Shown here one piece after another: positions 45,193-53,751 of a stretch of DNA of 64,000 bases. A program made the translations under genes and the position numbers. Numbering within the stretch: the first letter of the stretch is position 1; each line of letters opens with the position of its first letter. The stretch lies in contig NZ_CP096884.1 of the NCBI RefSeq assembly GCF_023273855.1, forward strand, positions 2,914,001 to 2,978,000, read 5' to 3'. The notes below the pieces were generated by a model. The model saw nothing but the letters and a program-made list of their open reading frames with translations, ran no database searches and was not told where the DNA came from. The DNA comes from Seonamhaeicola sp. ML3 (lineage in GTDB: Bacteria > Bacteroidota > Bacteroidia > Flavobacteriales > Flavobacteriaceae).

Positions 45193-46329
45193 TTATAACA
45201 TTCCTTTTGTTGATGGTAAAAACATCTTGTTGGGATCTCTTTTTACCGCCATTTTCATGGCTTTAGCAAACGCTTTAAAAATCCCTTCTATTTTGTGATG
45301 TTCATTTACCCCTTCTGCTTTTACGTTTAAATTACATTTGGCGCCATCTGTAAATGATTTAAATAGGTGGAAAAACATTTCTGTTGGCATATCCCCTATT
45401 TTTTCTCGTTTAAACTCAGCGTCCCATTCTAACCAATTTCTACCACCAAAATCAACGGCTACTTGAGCCAAACAATCATCCATTGGTAAACAGAATCCGT
45501 ATCGTTCTATACCTAATTTATTGCCTAAGGCTTTATTGAATAATTCACCCAAAGCAATCATGGTGTCTTCGATAGTATGGTGTTCATCAACTTCTAAATC
45601 ACCATTAACTTTTATGGTTAAATCCATAGCACCATGACGACCAATCTGGTCTAACATGTGGTTAAAAAATGACAGACCAGTATCAATGTCATTTTTACCA
45701 GAACCATCCAGATTTAATTTTATATATATCTGTGTTTCATTGGTGTTACGTGTAATTTCTTCAACTCTATTTTCAATCTTTAAAAACTCGTATATTTCTT
45801 TCCAATCTGTATTCGTTAATGCAATACAATCTAGAATTTCCTTTTTATTAGCTTCAATTTCATCAGCTCCCAATTCAGGGTTTTCAGAAAGATAAATTCC
45901 TTTCGCCCCCAAGTTTTTAGCCAGCTCCATATCGGTTATTCTATCCCCTAAAACAAATGAATTAGTCAAATCATATTCCTCAGAAAAGTATTTCGTCAAC
46001 AAACCAGTTCTTGGTTTACGGGTATTGGCGTTTTCATGAGGAAAGGTTTTATCAATATGGATAGCGGCAAACTCAACGCCTTCTTTTGCAAAGGCATCAA
46101 TGATTTTATTTTGAGCAGGCCAAAAGGTGTCTTCTGGAAAAGAATCGGTTCCTAATCCATCTTGATTGGTGACCATGACCAGTTCATAATCCAATTCACT
46201 GGCTATCTTAGCCATGTATTGAAACACTTTTGGGTAGAATTCCAGTTTCTCTAAACTATCTAATTGATAATCTACTGGCGGTTCTAGGACCAAGGTGCCG
46301 TCTCTGTCTATGAATAGTACTTTCTTCAT
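45193..46329 (-). CDS. hisB: Histidinol-phosphatase / imidazoleglycerol-phosphate dehydratase
   Basis: 378 residues, the bifunctional form. The N-terminal HAD phosphatase (1-~170) has DRDGTLV (Asp8, Asp10) and a zinc-type tail. The IGPD domain (~185-378) has [27 protein letters not shown] and [13 protein letters not shown] metal motifs. Covers steps 6 and 8 of the pathway. Confidence 0.96.
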   Translation of the reverse strand: MKKVLFIDRDGTLVLEPPVDYQLDSLEKLEFYPKVFQYMAKIASELDYELVMVTNQDGLGTDSFPEDTFWPAQNKIIDAFAKEGVEFAAIHIDKTFPHENANTRKPRTGLLTKYFSEEYDLTNSFVLGDRITDMELAKNLGAKGIYLSENPELGADEIEANKKEILDCIALTNTDWKEIYEFLKIENRVEEITRNTNETQIYIKLNLDGSGKNDIDTGLSFFNHMLDQIGRHGAMDLTIKVNGDLEVDEHHTIEDTMIALGELFNKALGNKLGIERYGFCLPMDDCLAQVAVDFGGRNWLEWDAEFKREKIGDMPTEMFFHLFKSFTDGAKCNLNVKAEGVNEHHKIEGIFKAFAKAMKMAVKRDPNKMFLPSTKGML

Positions 46330-46332
46330 CTT

Positions 46333-46410
46333 TTTTTGTCATTCCTGCTAAGGCAGGAATCTATTTAATATTATTCAAATTTATGTGGATTCCACATCAG
46401 GTGCGGAATG
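46333..46410. repeat. Palindromic repeat between hisC and hisB
   Basis: Starts GTCATTCCTGCTAAGGCAGGAAT (left hairpin CATTCCTGC/GCAGGAAT); ends GGATTCCACATCAGGTGCGGAATGACA with ATTCC/GGAAT. Ends read GTCATTC and GAATGAC. Confidence 0.7.
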
Positions 46411-46414
46411 ACAA

Positions 46415-47452
46415 TCATTTTAATTCTTTTAAGGCCTTAATCAATATCTCGTTTTCTTCCTTAGTTCCCACCGTAAAACGTAAACAGTTTTCACAACCTG
46501 GTTGCGTTGTTCTATTTCTAATTACAATACCCTTCTCAATGAGCTCATCATAGCGTTTGGTTGCATCATCAACCTTGGCTAAGACAAAATTAGCATCAGA
46601 AGGATATATTTCAGACACAAAAGGAACATCCTTAAGTTTATCAACTAAAGCCGTTCTTTCTTCTAAAATGGATTCAACTTGACTTTGTGTCTGTTCGTAA
46701 TTTTTAAGCTGCTCAATAGCTCGTTGTTGTGTCAACTCATTGACATTATAAGGCGGCTTGATATTGTTCAAAACAGATATAACCTCTTTTGATGCATAAC
46801 AAATCCCCAAGCGGATGCCAGCCATTCCGTAGGCTTTTGACAATGTTTGGGTCACAATCAAATTGGGAAATTCGTTTAACCTTTCAATCCAACTTGGAAT
46901 ATCGGAAAAATCAATATACGCTTCATCAATAACAACAACGCCTTTAAACGCTTTCAACAATCTTTCAATGGATTCTTGAGAAAAGCTATTCCCGGTAGGG
47001 TTATTTGGTGAGCATAAAAATAAGAGTTTACTATTTTCATCTGCAACTTCTAAAATCTTATCAACTTGTGGTTGAAAGTCATCAGATAGCTGCACTTTTT
47101 TAATATCCACCGCATTGATATTAGCCAACACACTGTACATGCCATATGTTGGTGGCAAGGTTATGACATTATCTTTGTTAGGTTCGCAAAAAGCCCTATA
47201 AATTAAATCTAAAACTTCATCACTACCGTTACCCAACAAAATATTCTCAACAGGTACGCCTTTTAGATTTGAAAGCAAATCTTTAACAGAACCTTGTTGC
47301 GGGTCTGGATAACGATTAACACCGTTTTCATAAGGGTTTTCATTGGCGTCTAGAAACACCATATCATCAGTCGCTCCCTTAAACTCATCTCTAGCCGAAG
47401 AGTATGGTTTCAGTGCCTTTATGCTTGGTCTTATTAAATCTAAAACGTTCAT
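46415..47452 (-). CDS. hisC: Histidinol-phosphate aminotransferase
   Basis: 345 residues, fold type I: DANENPYENGVNRYPDPQ, LCSPNNPTGNS, VVIDEAYIDF, and the PLP-Lys motif TLSKAYGMAGIRLG. Step 7, glutamate as amino donor. Confidence 0.96.
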   Translation of the reverse strand: MNVLDLIRPSIKALKPYSSARDEFKGATDDMVFLDANENPYENGVNRYPDPQQGSVKDLLSNLKGVPVENILLGNGSDEVLDLIYRAFCEPNKDNVITLPPTYGMYSVLANINAVDIKKVQLSDDFQPQVDKILEVADENSKLLFLCSPNNPTGNSFSQESIERLLKAFKGVVVIDEAYIDFSDIPSWIERLNEFPNLIVTQTLSKAYGMAGIRLGICYASKEVISVLNNIKPPYNVNELTQQRAIEQLKNYEQTQSQVESILEERTALVDKLKDVPFVSEIYPSDANFVLAKVDDATKRYDELIEKGIVIRNRTTQPGCENCLRFTVGTKEENEILIKALKELK

Positions 47453-47456
47453 TTTA

Positions 47457-47522
47457 TTGTCACACTGAATTCATTTCAGTGTCTTGTTTTTTTTGAGATG
47501 CTGAAACAAGTTCAGCATGACA
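47457..47522. repeat. Palindromic repeat between hisD and hisC
   Basis: GTCACACTGAATTCATTTCAGTG (left hairpin CACTGAA/TTCAGTG), and ATGCTGAAACAAGTTCAGCATGACA at the right (ATGCTGAA/TTCAGCAT). The outer ends are GTCA and TGAC. Confidence 0.7.
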
Positions 47523-47526
47523 AATA

Positions 47527-48831
47527 TTATTTTTTCAAATCCTTTAATCGAATGCTCACTGCATTTTTGTGCGCCTGTAAGCCTTCAGCTTCCGCCATTA
47601 GCTCGATGGTTTCACCAATATTCAAAATACCTTCTTTAGATATTTTTTGAAAGGTAATACTCTTTTGAAAGCTATCTAAATTAACTCCAGAATACGCTTT
47701 ACTAAATCCGTTGGTTGGTAAGGTATGATTTGTTCCAGAAGCATAATCTCCCGCACTTTCAGGTGTATAATCACCAATAAAAACAGAACCTGCGTTTCTT
47801 ATACCGTTTACATAATAATTTTCATTTTCTGTACAGATTATAAAATGCTCTGGGCCGTATCGATTTATTAATTCCAAAGCTGTCTTGTCATCATCCACCA
47901 ATATCAATTTGGAATTGTCAATGGCTTTTTCAGCTATTTCTTTTCTTGGCAAAACATCAACTTGAGCACTAACTTCTTCAGAAACTTTAGTAATCATGTC
48001 TTTGGAAGTCGATACTAAAATTACTTGACTATCTTTTCCATGTTCTGCCTGACTCAATAAGTCAGAAGCGATATAAGAGGCATTGGCATTTTCATCGGCC
48101 ACCACCAATAATTCACTAGGCCCAGCAGGCATATCAATAGCAACACCGTATTTAGTGGCTAACTGTTTTGCAACCGTTACAAATTGGTTTCCAGGTCCGA
48201 AAATTTTATAAACCTGAGGAATAGTCTCAGTTCCAAAAGTTAAGGCAGCTACTGCTTGAATCCCACCAACCTTAAAAATCTTTGTAACGCCACAAAGTTT
48301 AGCTGTATATAATATTTCGGGAGCTAGCTTTCCTTCTTTATTTGGAGGCGAACATAAAACGATCTCATTACACCCTGCTATTTGAGCTGGGGCAGCTAAC
48401 ATTAAAACTGTAGAAAATAACGGCGCAGTTCCTCCTGGGATATATAACCCCACGCTTTCAATAGGTCTTTTTTCTTGCCAACATTCAACACCATTTGTGG
48501 TTTCAACACTAACTTTCGATGTTTTTTGAGCTACATGAAAGGTTTCAATATTACTCTTAGCATTTTTAATAGCCTCCTTTAAAGCCTCAGGAATCAATGT
48601 AATAGCATCTTCTATTTCTTCTGCAGAAACTAAATTGCTTCCAATAACTACTTTATCAAAACGCTCAGTGTATCTCTGAATTGCTTCGTCTCCATTCTTT
48701 TGAACGTCAACAAACACCTCACTAACAATATCTTCAATATCGTTAACAGTTTGTGTAGGACGTTTTAGAATTTCTGCCCAAGACTCTCTATTTGGATTTT
48801 CTATTATTTGCATATCATATTCATATTGCAT
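47527..48831 (-). CDS. hisD: Histidinol dehydrogenase
   Basis: 434 residues (or 428 from the ATG at 48813). GGTAPLFSTVLMLAAPAQIAGC, KVGGIQAVAALTFGTETIP and YGPEHFIICTENE fit HisD; the zinc ligands Gln, His and Asp sit in AEHGKDSQ and related segments. It performs the last two oxidations to histidine. Two ATG starts are equally possible. Confidence 0.96.
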   Translation of the reverse strand: MQYEYDMQIIENPNRESWAEILKRPTQTVNDIEDIVSEVFVDVQKNGDEAIQRYTERFDKVVIGSNLVSAEEIEDAITLIPEALKEAIKNAKSNIETFHVAQKTSKVSVETTNGVECWQEKRPIESVGLYIPGGTAPLFSTVLMLAAPAQIAGCNEIVLCSPPNKEGKLAPEILYTAKLCGVTKIFKVGGIQAVAALTFGTETIPQVYKIFGPGNQFVTVAKQLATKYGVAIDMPAGPSELLVVADENANASYIASDLLSQAEHGKDSQVILVSTSKDMITKVSEEVSAQVDVLPRKEIAEKAIDNSKLILVDDDKTALELINRYGPEHFIICTENENYYVNGIRNAGSVFIGDYTPESAGDYASGTNHTLPTNGFSKAYSGVNLDSFQKSITFQKISKEGILNIGETIELMAEAEGLQAHKNAVSIRLKDLKK

Positions 48832-48835
48832 TAAT

Positions 48836-48862
48836 GAGATTCCTGCCTTCGCAGGAATGACA
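48836..48862. repeat. Short palindromic repeat between hisG and hisD
   Basis: ATTCCTGC and GCAGGAAT form a hairpin with a 5-base loop region (CTTC), then GACAAAAA. The same core is in the hisC-hisB spacer. Confidence 0.65.
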
Positions 48863-48870
48863 AAAACGAA

Positions 48871-49728
48871 TTATAATACCATTTTTTCAATTGGACACAC
48901 TAAAATGCCTTGGGCGCCATTGGCTTTTAGCTCATCAATAACATCCCAGAATTCATTTTTACTTATTACAGAATGTACAGAGCTCCAGCCTTCTTCAGCC
49001 AATGGCAATACGGTTGGACTTTTCATTCCCGGTAGTAAACTTTTTATCTTTTCTAGTTTATCATTAGGTGCATTTAAAAGCACATATTTTGAGTTCTTTC
49101 CCTTTAAAACCGATTTTATTCTAAAGAGAAGCGTATCCAGAATCTCTTGTTTGTCTTCTGATAAATTTGGTGTAGACGTTAAAACAGCTTCACTTTTAAA
49201 AAGTACTTCGACCTCTTTCAAGTTGTTTTTAAACAAGGTGCTTCCACTAGAAACAATATCAACGATAGCATTAGCTAACCCAATGTTCGGTGCAATTTCT
49301 ACCGATCCATTAATAATGTGTATATCTGCTTTTTCACCTTTACTTTCAAAAAATTGATTTACTGTATTTGGATATGAGGTTGCAATTTTTTTGCCTCTTA
49401 AATCCTCAATTGAATTGTATTCAACATCCTTAGGAACGGCAATGGATACTTTACATTTCGAAAAGCCTAAACGCTCTACTATTGGTAAATCATTCCCTTT
49501 CTCTATTAGCGTGTTTTCTCCTAAAATAGCAATATCAACCACACCATCTCGTAAATACTGAGGAATATCGCCATTTCGTAAATACAAAACTTCTAAAGGA
49601 AAGTTTCGCGCTTCTGCTTTTAACTGATCTTTACCATTGTCTATGGAAATGCCACAATTTTTTAATAATTCTAACGATTCTTGGTTTAGTCTACCGGATT
49701 TCTGAACGGCTATTTTTAACTTACTCAT
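48871..49728 (-). CDS. hisG: ATP phosphoribosyltransferase, long form
   Basis: 285 residues from MSKLKIAVQKSGRLNQESL; a nine-residue upstream extension is rejected. The catalytic core (IAVQKSGRLN, GVVDIAILGEN, VEIAPNIGLANAIVDIVSSGST) is followed by the C-terminal ACT-like regulatory domain (LNAPNDKLEKIKSLLPGMKSPTVLPL), so feedback inhibition by His is likely. First step and first gene of the operon, preceded by a terminator and leader. Confidence 0.96.
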   Translation of the reverse strand: MSKLKIAVQKSGRLNQESLELLKNCGISIDNGKDQLKAEARNFPLEVLYLRNGDIPQYLRDGVVDIAILGENTLIEKGNDLPIVERLGFSKCKVSIAVPKDVEYNSIEDLRGKKIATSYPNTVNQFFESKGEKADIHIINGSVEIAPNIGLANAIVDIVSSGSTLFKNNLKEVEVLFKSEAVLTSTPNLSEDKQEILDTLLFRIKSVLKGKNSKYVLLNAPNDKLEKIKSLLPGMKSPTVLPLAEEGWSSVHSVISKNEFWDVIDELKANGAQGILVCPIEKMVL

Positions 49729-49777
49729 TTTGTTTTGGTTATGAGTTTGAAACAATCTAGTTGATTTTAGAAATGAA

Positions 49778-49806
49778 AAACCCGCTTGATTGTCTCAAAC
49801 GGGTTT
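49778..49806 (-). terminator. Attenuator terminator upstream of hisG
   Basis: AAACCCGTTTGA and TCAAGCGGGTTT form a 12-bp stem (one G-U) with a 5-base loop; the right arm runs into TTTTTC. It lies between the His leader gene and hisG. The left arm includes CGTTTGAGA, which can instead pair with TCTCAAGCG in the leader (9 bp). Confidence 0.85.
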
Positions 49807-49849
49807 AAATATTTTGATTTTATTCAATACATTTTCACTTCGCTTGAGA
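49793..49849 (-). promoter_or_regulatory. Antiterminator pairing of the his attenuator
   Basis: TCTCAAGCG (49841-49849), codons 14-16 of the leader just before the stop, is complementary to CGTTTGAGA (49793-49801), the start of the terminator stem. A ribosome stalled at the His codons leaves it free to pair; a ribosome at the stop covers it. This matches classical attenuation. Confidence 0.75.
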
Positions 49850-49888
49850 GCAAATATGAAAATGATGATGTAATTGAATAAAAGTCAT
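49835..49888 (-). CDS. hisL: Histidine leader peptide (17 aa)
   Basis: The frame is MTFIQLHHHFHICSQAK then TGA, with four His among codons 7-11 (CAT CAT CAT TTT CAT). It lies 107 bases upstream of hisG on the same strand, followed by a strong terminator and a mutually exclusive antiterminator. Stalling at His codons under histidine shortage would allow read-through into the operon. The short peptide, codon cluster and pairing geometry together make the call firm. Confidence 0.88.
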   Translation of the reverse strand: MTFIQLHHHFHICSQAK

Positions 49889-49905
49889 GTCTTTCTTTAT
49901 TTCTG

Positions 49906-49938
49906 CAAATATCTATAAAACTTGAGTAAAACACCAAA
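49906..49938 (-). promoter_or_regulatory. Probable his operon promoter
   Basis: Minus strand TTTG (-33), 21 bases, GATATTTG (-7; consensus TAnnTTTG with one change). The expected start is about 12 bases before the leader ATG. Confidence 0.45.
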
Positions 49939-50036
49939 TAATAAAGTTGATTTTTTAAATTTTAACTAATCTGTAAATAAGATAATTAATTGTTGTTTAA
50001 AATTTAAAATATAAGCAGAATTACTGAATTATTTTT

Positions 50037-50852
50037 TTATTGATTTCCCAATATAATTGGCAATCCGCTGTCACCCGAACCTATAACAATAACCTTACTA
50101 TTTGGGGATTCTGCTAATTTGGTAGTAGCTTCGATACCTTTATCCTGTAAAATTTTATCATTTAAAGAAGCGCTCAATATTCTATTAGCATCTGCCTTAC
50201 CTTGCGCCTCGATACGTTGTTTTTCTGCCTCTTTCTGTGCGGTAACCAACCTAAACTCATATTCCAAAGATTCTTGTTCTTGTTTTAATTTACGTTCAAT
50301 GGCATCTTTAATTGTAGGAGGCAACGTAACGTCTCTAATTAAAATACTATTTAATTGAATATACTGCTTCTCCACAATCTTTTTAGTTTCCATAAATATT
50401 TCTTCTTGAATAGCATCTCGCTTACTAGAATAAAGTTGTTCTGGAGTGTACCTGCCTACAACACTTCGTGCAGCACTTCTAATAGCTGGCTGTAATACAC
50501 GGTTTAAATAGTTTTCACCTTTCTCATTGTGTAATTTACCAAGATTTTTCGCATCTGGCTCGTACAATACCGACGCATCTAATTTTATATCTAATCCATT
50601 TGAAGAAAGAACAGACATTTTCTCTGGCACTTCTTGTTGACGAGTTTCATAATCAATGACCCTGTTCCATGGGGCAATGATATGAAAACCTGGCCCTAAG
50701 GGTGCTTTTTCTGAATCAACACCATTCCCCAATGTTTCATATAAGACTCCTGCATGTCCTGCATCTATAGTAACAGCTGATTTAGCCAATACTACTATTA
50801 AAATTATTGCAACCACGATAAATGGTAATGCAACCTTTGGTAATTTCTCCAT
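50037..50852 (-). CDS. SPFH/prohibitin-family membrane protein
   Basis: 271 residues: one N-terminal membrane helix (about 9-27), then the SPFH domain (VTIDAGHAGVLYETLGNGVDSEKAPLGPGFHIIAPW ... RVLQPAIRSAARSVVGRYTPEQLYSSKRDAI) and a C-terminal helix (KLKQEQESLEYEFRLVTAQKEAEKQRIEAQGKADANR). Forms ring-like membrane scaffolds, often linked to FtsH. Closely resembles mitochondrial prohibitins in size. Follows an SDR gene (24 bases). Confidence 0.92.
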   Translation of the reverse strand: MEKLPKVALPFIVVAIILIVVLAKSAVTIDAGHAGVLYETLGNGVDSEKAPLGPGFHIIAPWNRVIDYETRQQEVPEKMSVLSSNGLDIKLDASVLYEPDAKNLGKLHNEKGENYLNRVLQPAIRSAARSVVGRYTPEQLYSSKRDAIQEEIFMETKKIVEKQYIQLNSILIRDVTLPPTIKDAIERKLKQEQESLEYEFRLVTAQKEAEKQRIEAQGKADANRILSASLNDKILQDKGIEATTKLAESPNSKVIVIGSGDSGLPIILGNQ

Positions 50853-50875
50853 TGTTTTATTTTTAAAATTATTTA

Positions 50876-51646
50876 TTAAAGTTTTCCTTGATTAACCAGC
50901 TGTCCACCATCAATTGTTAACATCTGTCCAGAAGTTGTTCTGGCATCAGCTCCAAGATAGACAATTCCTTTGGCTATATCTTCAGGTAAAGATGTTTTAC
51001 CTACAAGCGCAGCATTTTCAAATTTCTTTTTTACATCTTCATAACGCTCCCCAAGAAAGTCTTTTGTCCACCGTGTTTGAATAAAACCTGGACAAACACC
51101 ATTTACCCTAACTTCTGGAGCAAGTGCATGTGCCAGGGAAAGTGTCATGGTTGATAAAGCCCCCTTAGATGACGAGTAAGCAATGGAACTACCCACTCCC
51201 GATATAGCACTCATAGATGAAACATTTACAATACTTCCCTGAACTTTTTTCAAATATGGGGCTGCAAACTTCACCATTTGATATGCTCCAATGACATTCA
51301 CCTTATAAACATCTATGAAGTCATTTTCATTTAAGCCTTCTAGATTATTATAATCGCAAAATTTTGTAGTACCTGCATTATTAACTAGTACGTCTATTCT
51401 ACCAAATTCTTTAATAGCTTGACTTACCATGCTTTCACAATCAGATTCATTAGCTACATTAGCTTTACAAACCAGAGCCTTTATACCAAATGCCTCGCAG
51501 GCTTCTTTTAATGCAAATGCAGATGCTTTGCTTCTAGAATAGTTAATAACCACATTCCAGCCTCTTTGCGCAAATTCTAAGCATGTTGAAGCGCCTACGC
51601 CAGAAGACGAGCCTGTCACCAATGCCGTTTTAATTTCTTTAGTCAA
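50876..51646 (-). CDS. Short-chain dehydrogenase/reductase
   Basis: 256 residues: ALVTGSSSGVGASTCLEF, NNAG at about 90, SSKGALSTM with YSSSKG Tyr-Lys, and GVCPGFIQTRW. A FabG-like reductase of unknown substrate. The start codon is TTG; no other ATG is available and the VWA gene ends five bases upstream, so translation is probably coupled. Confidence 0.87.
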   Translation of the reverse strand: MTKEIKTALVTGSSSGVGASTCLEFAQRGWNVVINYSRSKASAFALKEACEAFGIKALVCKANVANESDCESMVSQAIKEFGRIDVLVNNAGTTKFCDYNNLEGLNENDFIDVYKVNVIGAYQMVKFAAPYLKKVQGSIVNVSSMSAISGVGSSIAYSSSKGALSTMTLSLAHALAPEVRVNGVCPGFIQTRWTKDFLGERYEDVKKKFENAALVGKTSLPEDIAKGIVYLGADARTTSGQMLTIDGGQLVNQGKL

Positions 51647-51651
51647 AATTA

Positions 51652-53688
51652 CTATATTAATCCGTTATATTTTCTAAGGAACCACTCGGCAGATAAGCAC
51701 ATTGCAATTATTGCCAAAAGAAATTTCCAATCTATCAAAGGTATTGTATTTTTATGGCTTTTTTGAACAGAAACGAACCTTTTATCATTAACCAAGTCGT
51801 CTACTAAATTTTCTGTATTACCAATAAAATAACTTCTACCTTGGCTATTAGTAGCTAACTGCTCCAGCTTTGTTACATTGGCATTTAAGAATTGTTGCTC
51901 AACATCATATTCTAAAATGGTAAAACTACCGGATTTACTTATTTTTTCATTAGTGGCGCTTACCGTAAAATCGTATTCTGAAGGCGTTAAGCTACTCAAG
52001 TCAACTTGATAATTGTTATTTCTTAACACAAAAGGGAATTCAATATCTACTTTTGAAATTTTGTCTTTGATTTTAATCACTAGGGTTTCACGATCATCAA
52101 ACACGTAGTTTTTATCAAAGAACTGGGCTTTGATTAGAATACCGCTATTACCAATATAAAAGGATTCATATTCAATATTTAACCTACTTTTTTGTCTGCC
52201 AGACGCTAAATACTGCACCATTTTACCCATAAAATTATCAAAGTCATTAAACGAGTTTGAGTTCAAATAGCTTTGTGCTCGCCATTTCCAAATGTTTTCT
52301 CCAAAAAGAACCACCTCTCTCCTACCATCACTTTCAATAGTCGCTAACAAGGGTTCATTAATAGAGTTATTCCCAACACGTTTGGTTAATAGGGATTGGA
52401 AAGGCACACTGAATTTAATGGCTCCATAGTTTGAGTTTAATGGAGGAAATGAAGCAAAATCAATATCATCGATTAAAAAAGGTGAAAAATTTGAATTGAA
52501 ATCTACTTGATATTCTTCGGTTTGAGAAACTATTTCGTGTTCGTAGTTTTTATTAGATGTATTGATAAAATTCAGATTGGTTTTTGGGCCAATCACTACA
52601 AATCTGTTTTTTCGTTCTTTGTCTAAGGCTTCTTGCAAGGCTTTAAAACTACTATCTGGTTGGTAAATTATTATCAACTGATAATCATTCATCTGTGCTA
52701 AAGCCTCACTTGGTTTTAACACAGACACAGAACGTTGTTCATTACTTTCAATGCTCTTTTTGAAGGCTCCAATATCTGGATGTATAAAATTGGTAACAAA
52801 AGCAATTTTGGTTTTTTGATCGATAACTTCAATAGCAAAGTTCTTAGTATTATTAATAACATTCTTTTCGTTATCAATTGGCACTACATTCACTTTATAA
52901 CTATTCGTTCCTATATTATTGGCAGGAAGTGTAAAGTTTATGATTTTGGAATTATTGGTTTTTGAGAAGTTTACAGATTCTGAATATACAATAGTACTCC
53001 CCTTAGTAACCTCTAAACGAGAATTAACAGTAGTATTGCCATTATAAACTACTATGGTCTCTACAGGGAATCTGTTTTTTAGAAATGCGTATTTATTAAC
53101 GTTTAATTGCTCAATCCTTAAATCGGTGTGAGTTACAGTATCGCCAAGGATTATAGGGTAAATTGGCTGCTTATAGGAATTGTGAGCAAATTGATAATCA
53201 TTCCCAAAAGTTTGATTCCCATCTGTTATTAAAACAGTTGGAGAAACTGAAGCCCTGTAGACCTGATTTAGTTGTCCAAATACATGATTGATATTGGTCT
53301 CTTTTTCTGAAAAACTTAAACTATCTAAAAGTGTTAAATCGTTTCCAAAAGAATATGCCGAAACATTAAACTTTTTCTTTAAATCGTCGTTATCAAGCAA
53401 GTCCTGAACTAAATCTATGGTAGCTTCATCTCTTTTAAGATGCCCTATAGAACTGGAGTTGTCGACAGCGATAACCAGATTGGGTTTTTCGGTATAAACC
53501 TTTTTCTTTTCAAATTTAGGGTTGACAATTAATAAAAGAACAGAAAAAACAGTTAAGAACCTTAAGATTGTAAAAACAACATTTAGCTTAAGCTGCTTCA
53601 CTTTTGATTTATATCTATACTGAAATAGCGCTATAAATAGCGCTATTATTCCAGATAGTATGATATAAAGGATCGTTTCTGTTTGCAT
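51652..53688 (-). CDS. VWA-domain membrane protein
   Basis: 678 residues. Two N-terminal helices (about 5-22 and 36-55), a von Willebrand A domain with the MIDAS motif DNSSS (76-80) and VLITDGNQTFGND, then beta-rich domains and a final membrane helix (WKFLLAIIAMCLSAEWFLRKY). This is the architecture of bacteroidal BatA/BatB-like and other large surface-facing membrane proteins; function unknown. A repeat spacer separates it from fabG upstream. Confidence 0.8.
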   Translation of the reverse strand: MQTETILYIILSGIIALFIALFQYRYKSKVKQLKLNVVFTILRFLTVFSVLLLIVNPKFEKKKVYTEKPNLVIAVDNSSSIGHLKRDEATIDLVQDLLDNDDLKKKFNVSAYSFGNDLTLLDSLSFSEKETNINHVFGQLNQVYRASVSPTVLITDGNQTFGNDYQFAHNSYKQPIYPIILGDTVTHTDLRIEQLNVNKYAFLKNRFPVETIVVYNGNTTVNSRLEVTKGSTIVYSESVNFSKTNNSKIINFTLPANNIGTNSYKVNVVPIDNEKNVINNTKNFAIEVIDQKTKIAFVTNFIHPDIGAFKKSIESNEQRSVSVLKPSEALAQMNDYQLIIIYQPDSSFKALQEALDKERKNRFVVIGPKTNLNFINTSNKNYEHEIVSQTEEYQVDFNSNFSPFLIDDIDFASFPPLNSNYGAIKFSVPFQSLLTKRVGNNSINEPLLATIESDGRREVVLFGENIWKWRAQSYLNSNSFNDFDNFMGKMVQYLASGRQKSRLNIEYESFYIGNSGILIKAQFFDKNYVFDDRETLVIKIKDKISKVDIEFPFVLRNNNYQVDLSSLTPSEYDFTVSATNEKISKSGSFTILEYDVEQQFLNANVTKLEQLATNSQGRSYFIGNTENLVDDLVNDKRFVSVQKSHKNTIPLIDWKFLLAIIAMCLSAEWFLRKYNGLI

Positions 53689-53696
53689 TTAGGATT

Positions 53697-53750
53697 GACG
53701 ATTATGGATTACGATTTTATAATTTTAAAATCGTAATTCGTAAATCTTGA
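53697..53750. repeat. Inverted repeat between fabG and the VWA gene
   Basis: ATTACGATTTTA and TAAAATCGTAAT flank a short AT centre, preceded by GATTGACGATTATG and followed by TCGTAAATC. A different family from the GTCATTC units. Confidence 0.6.
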
Positions 53751-53751
53751 A

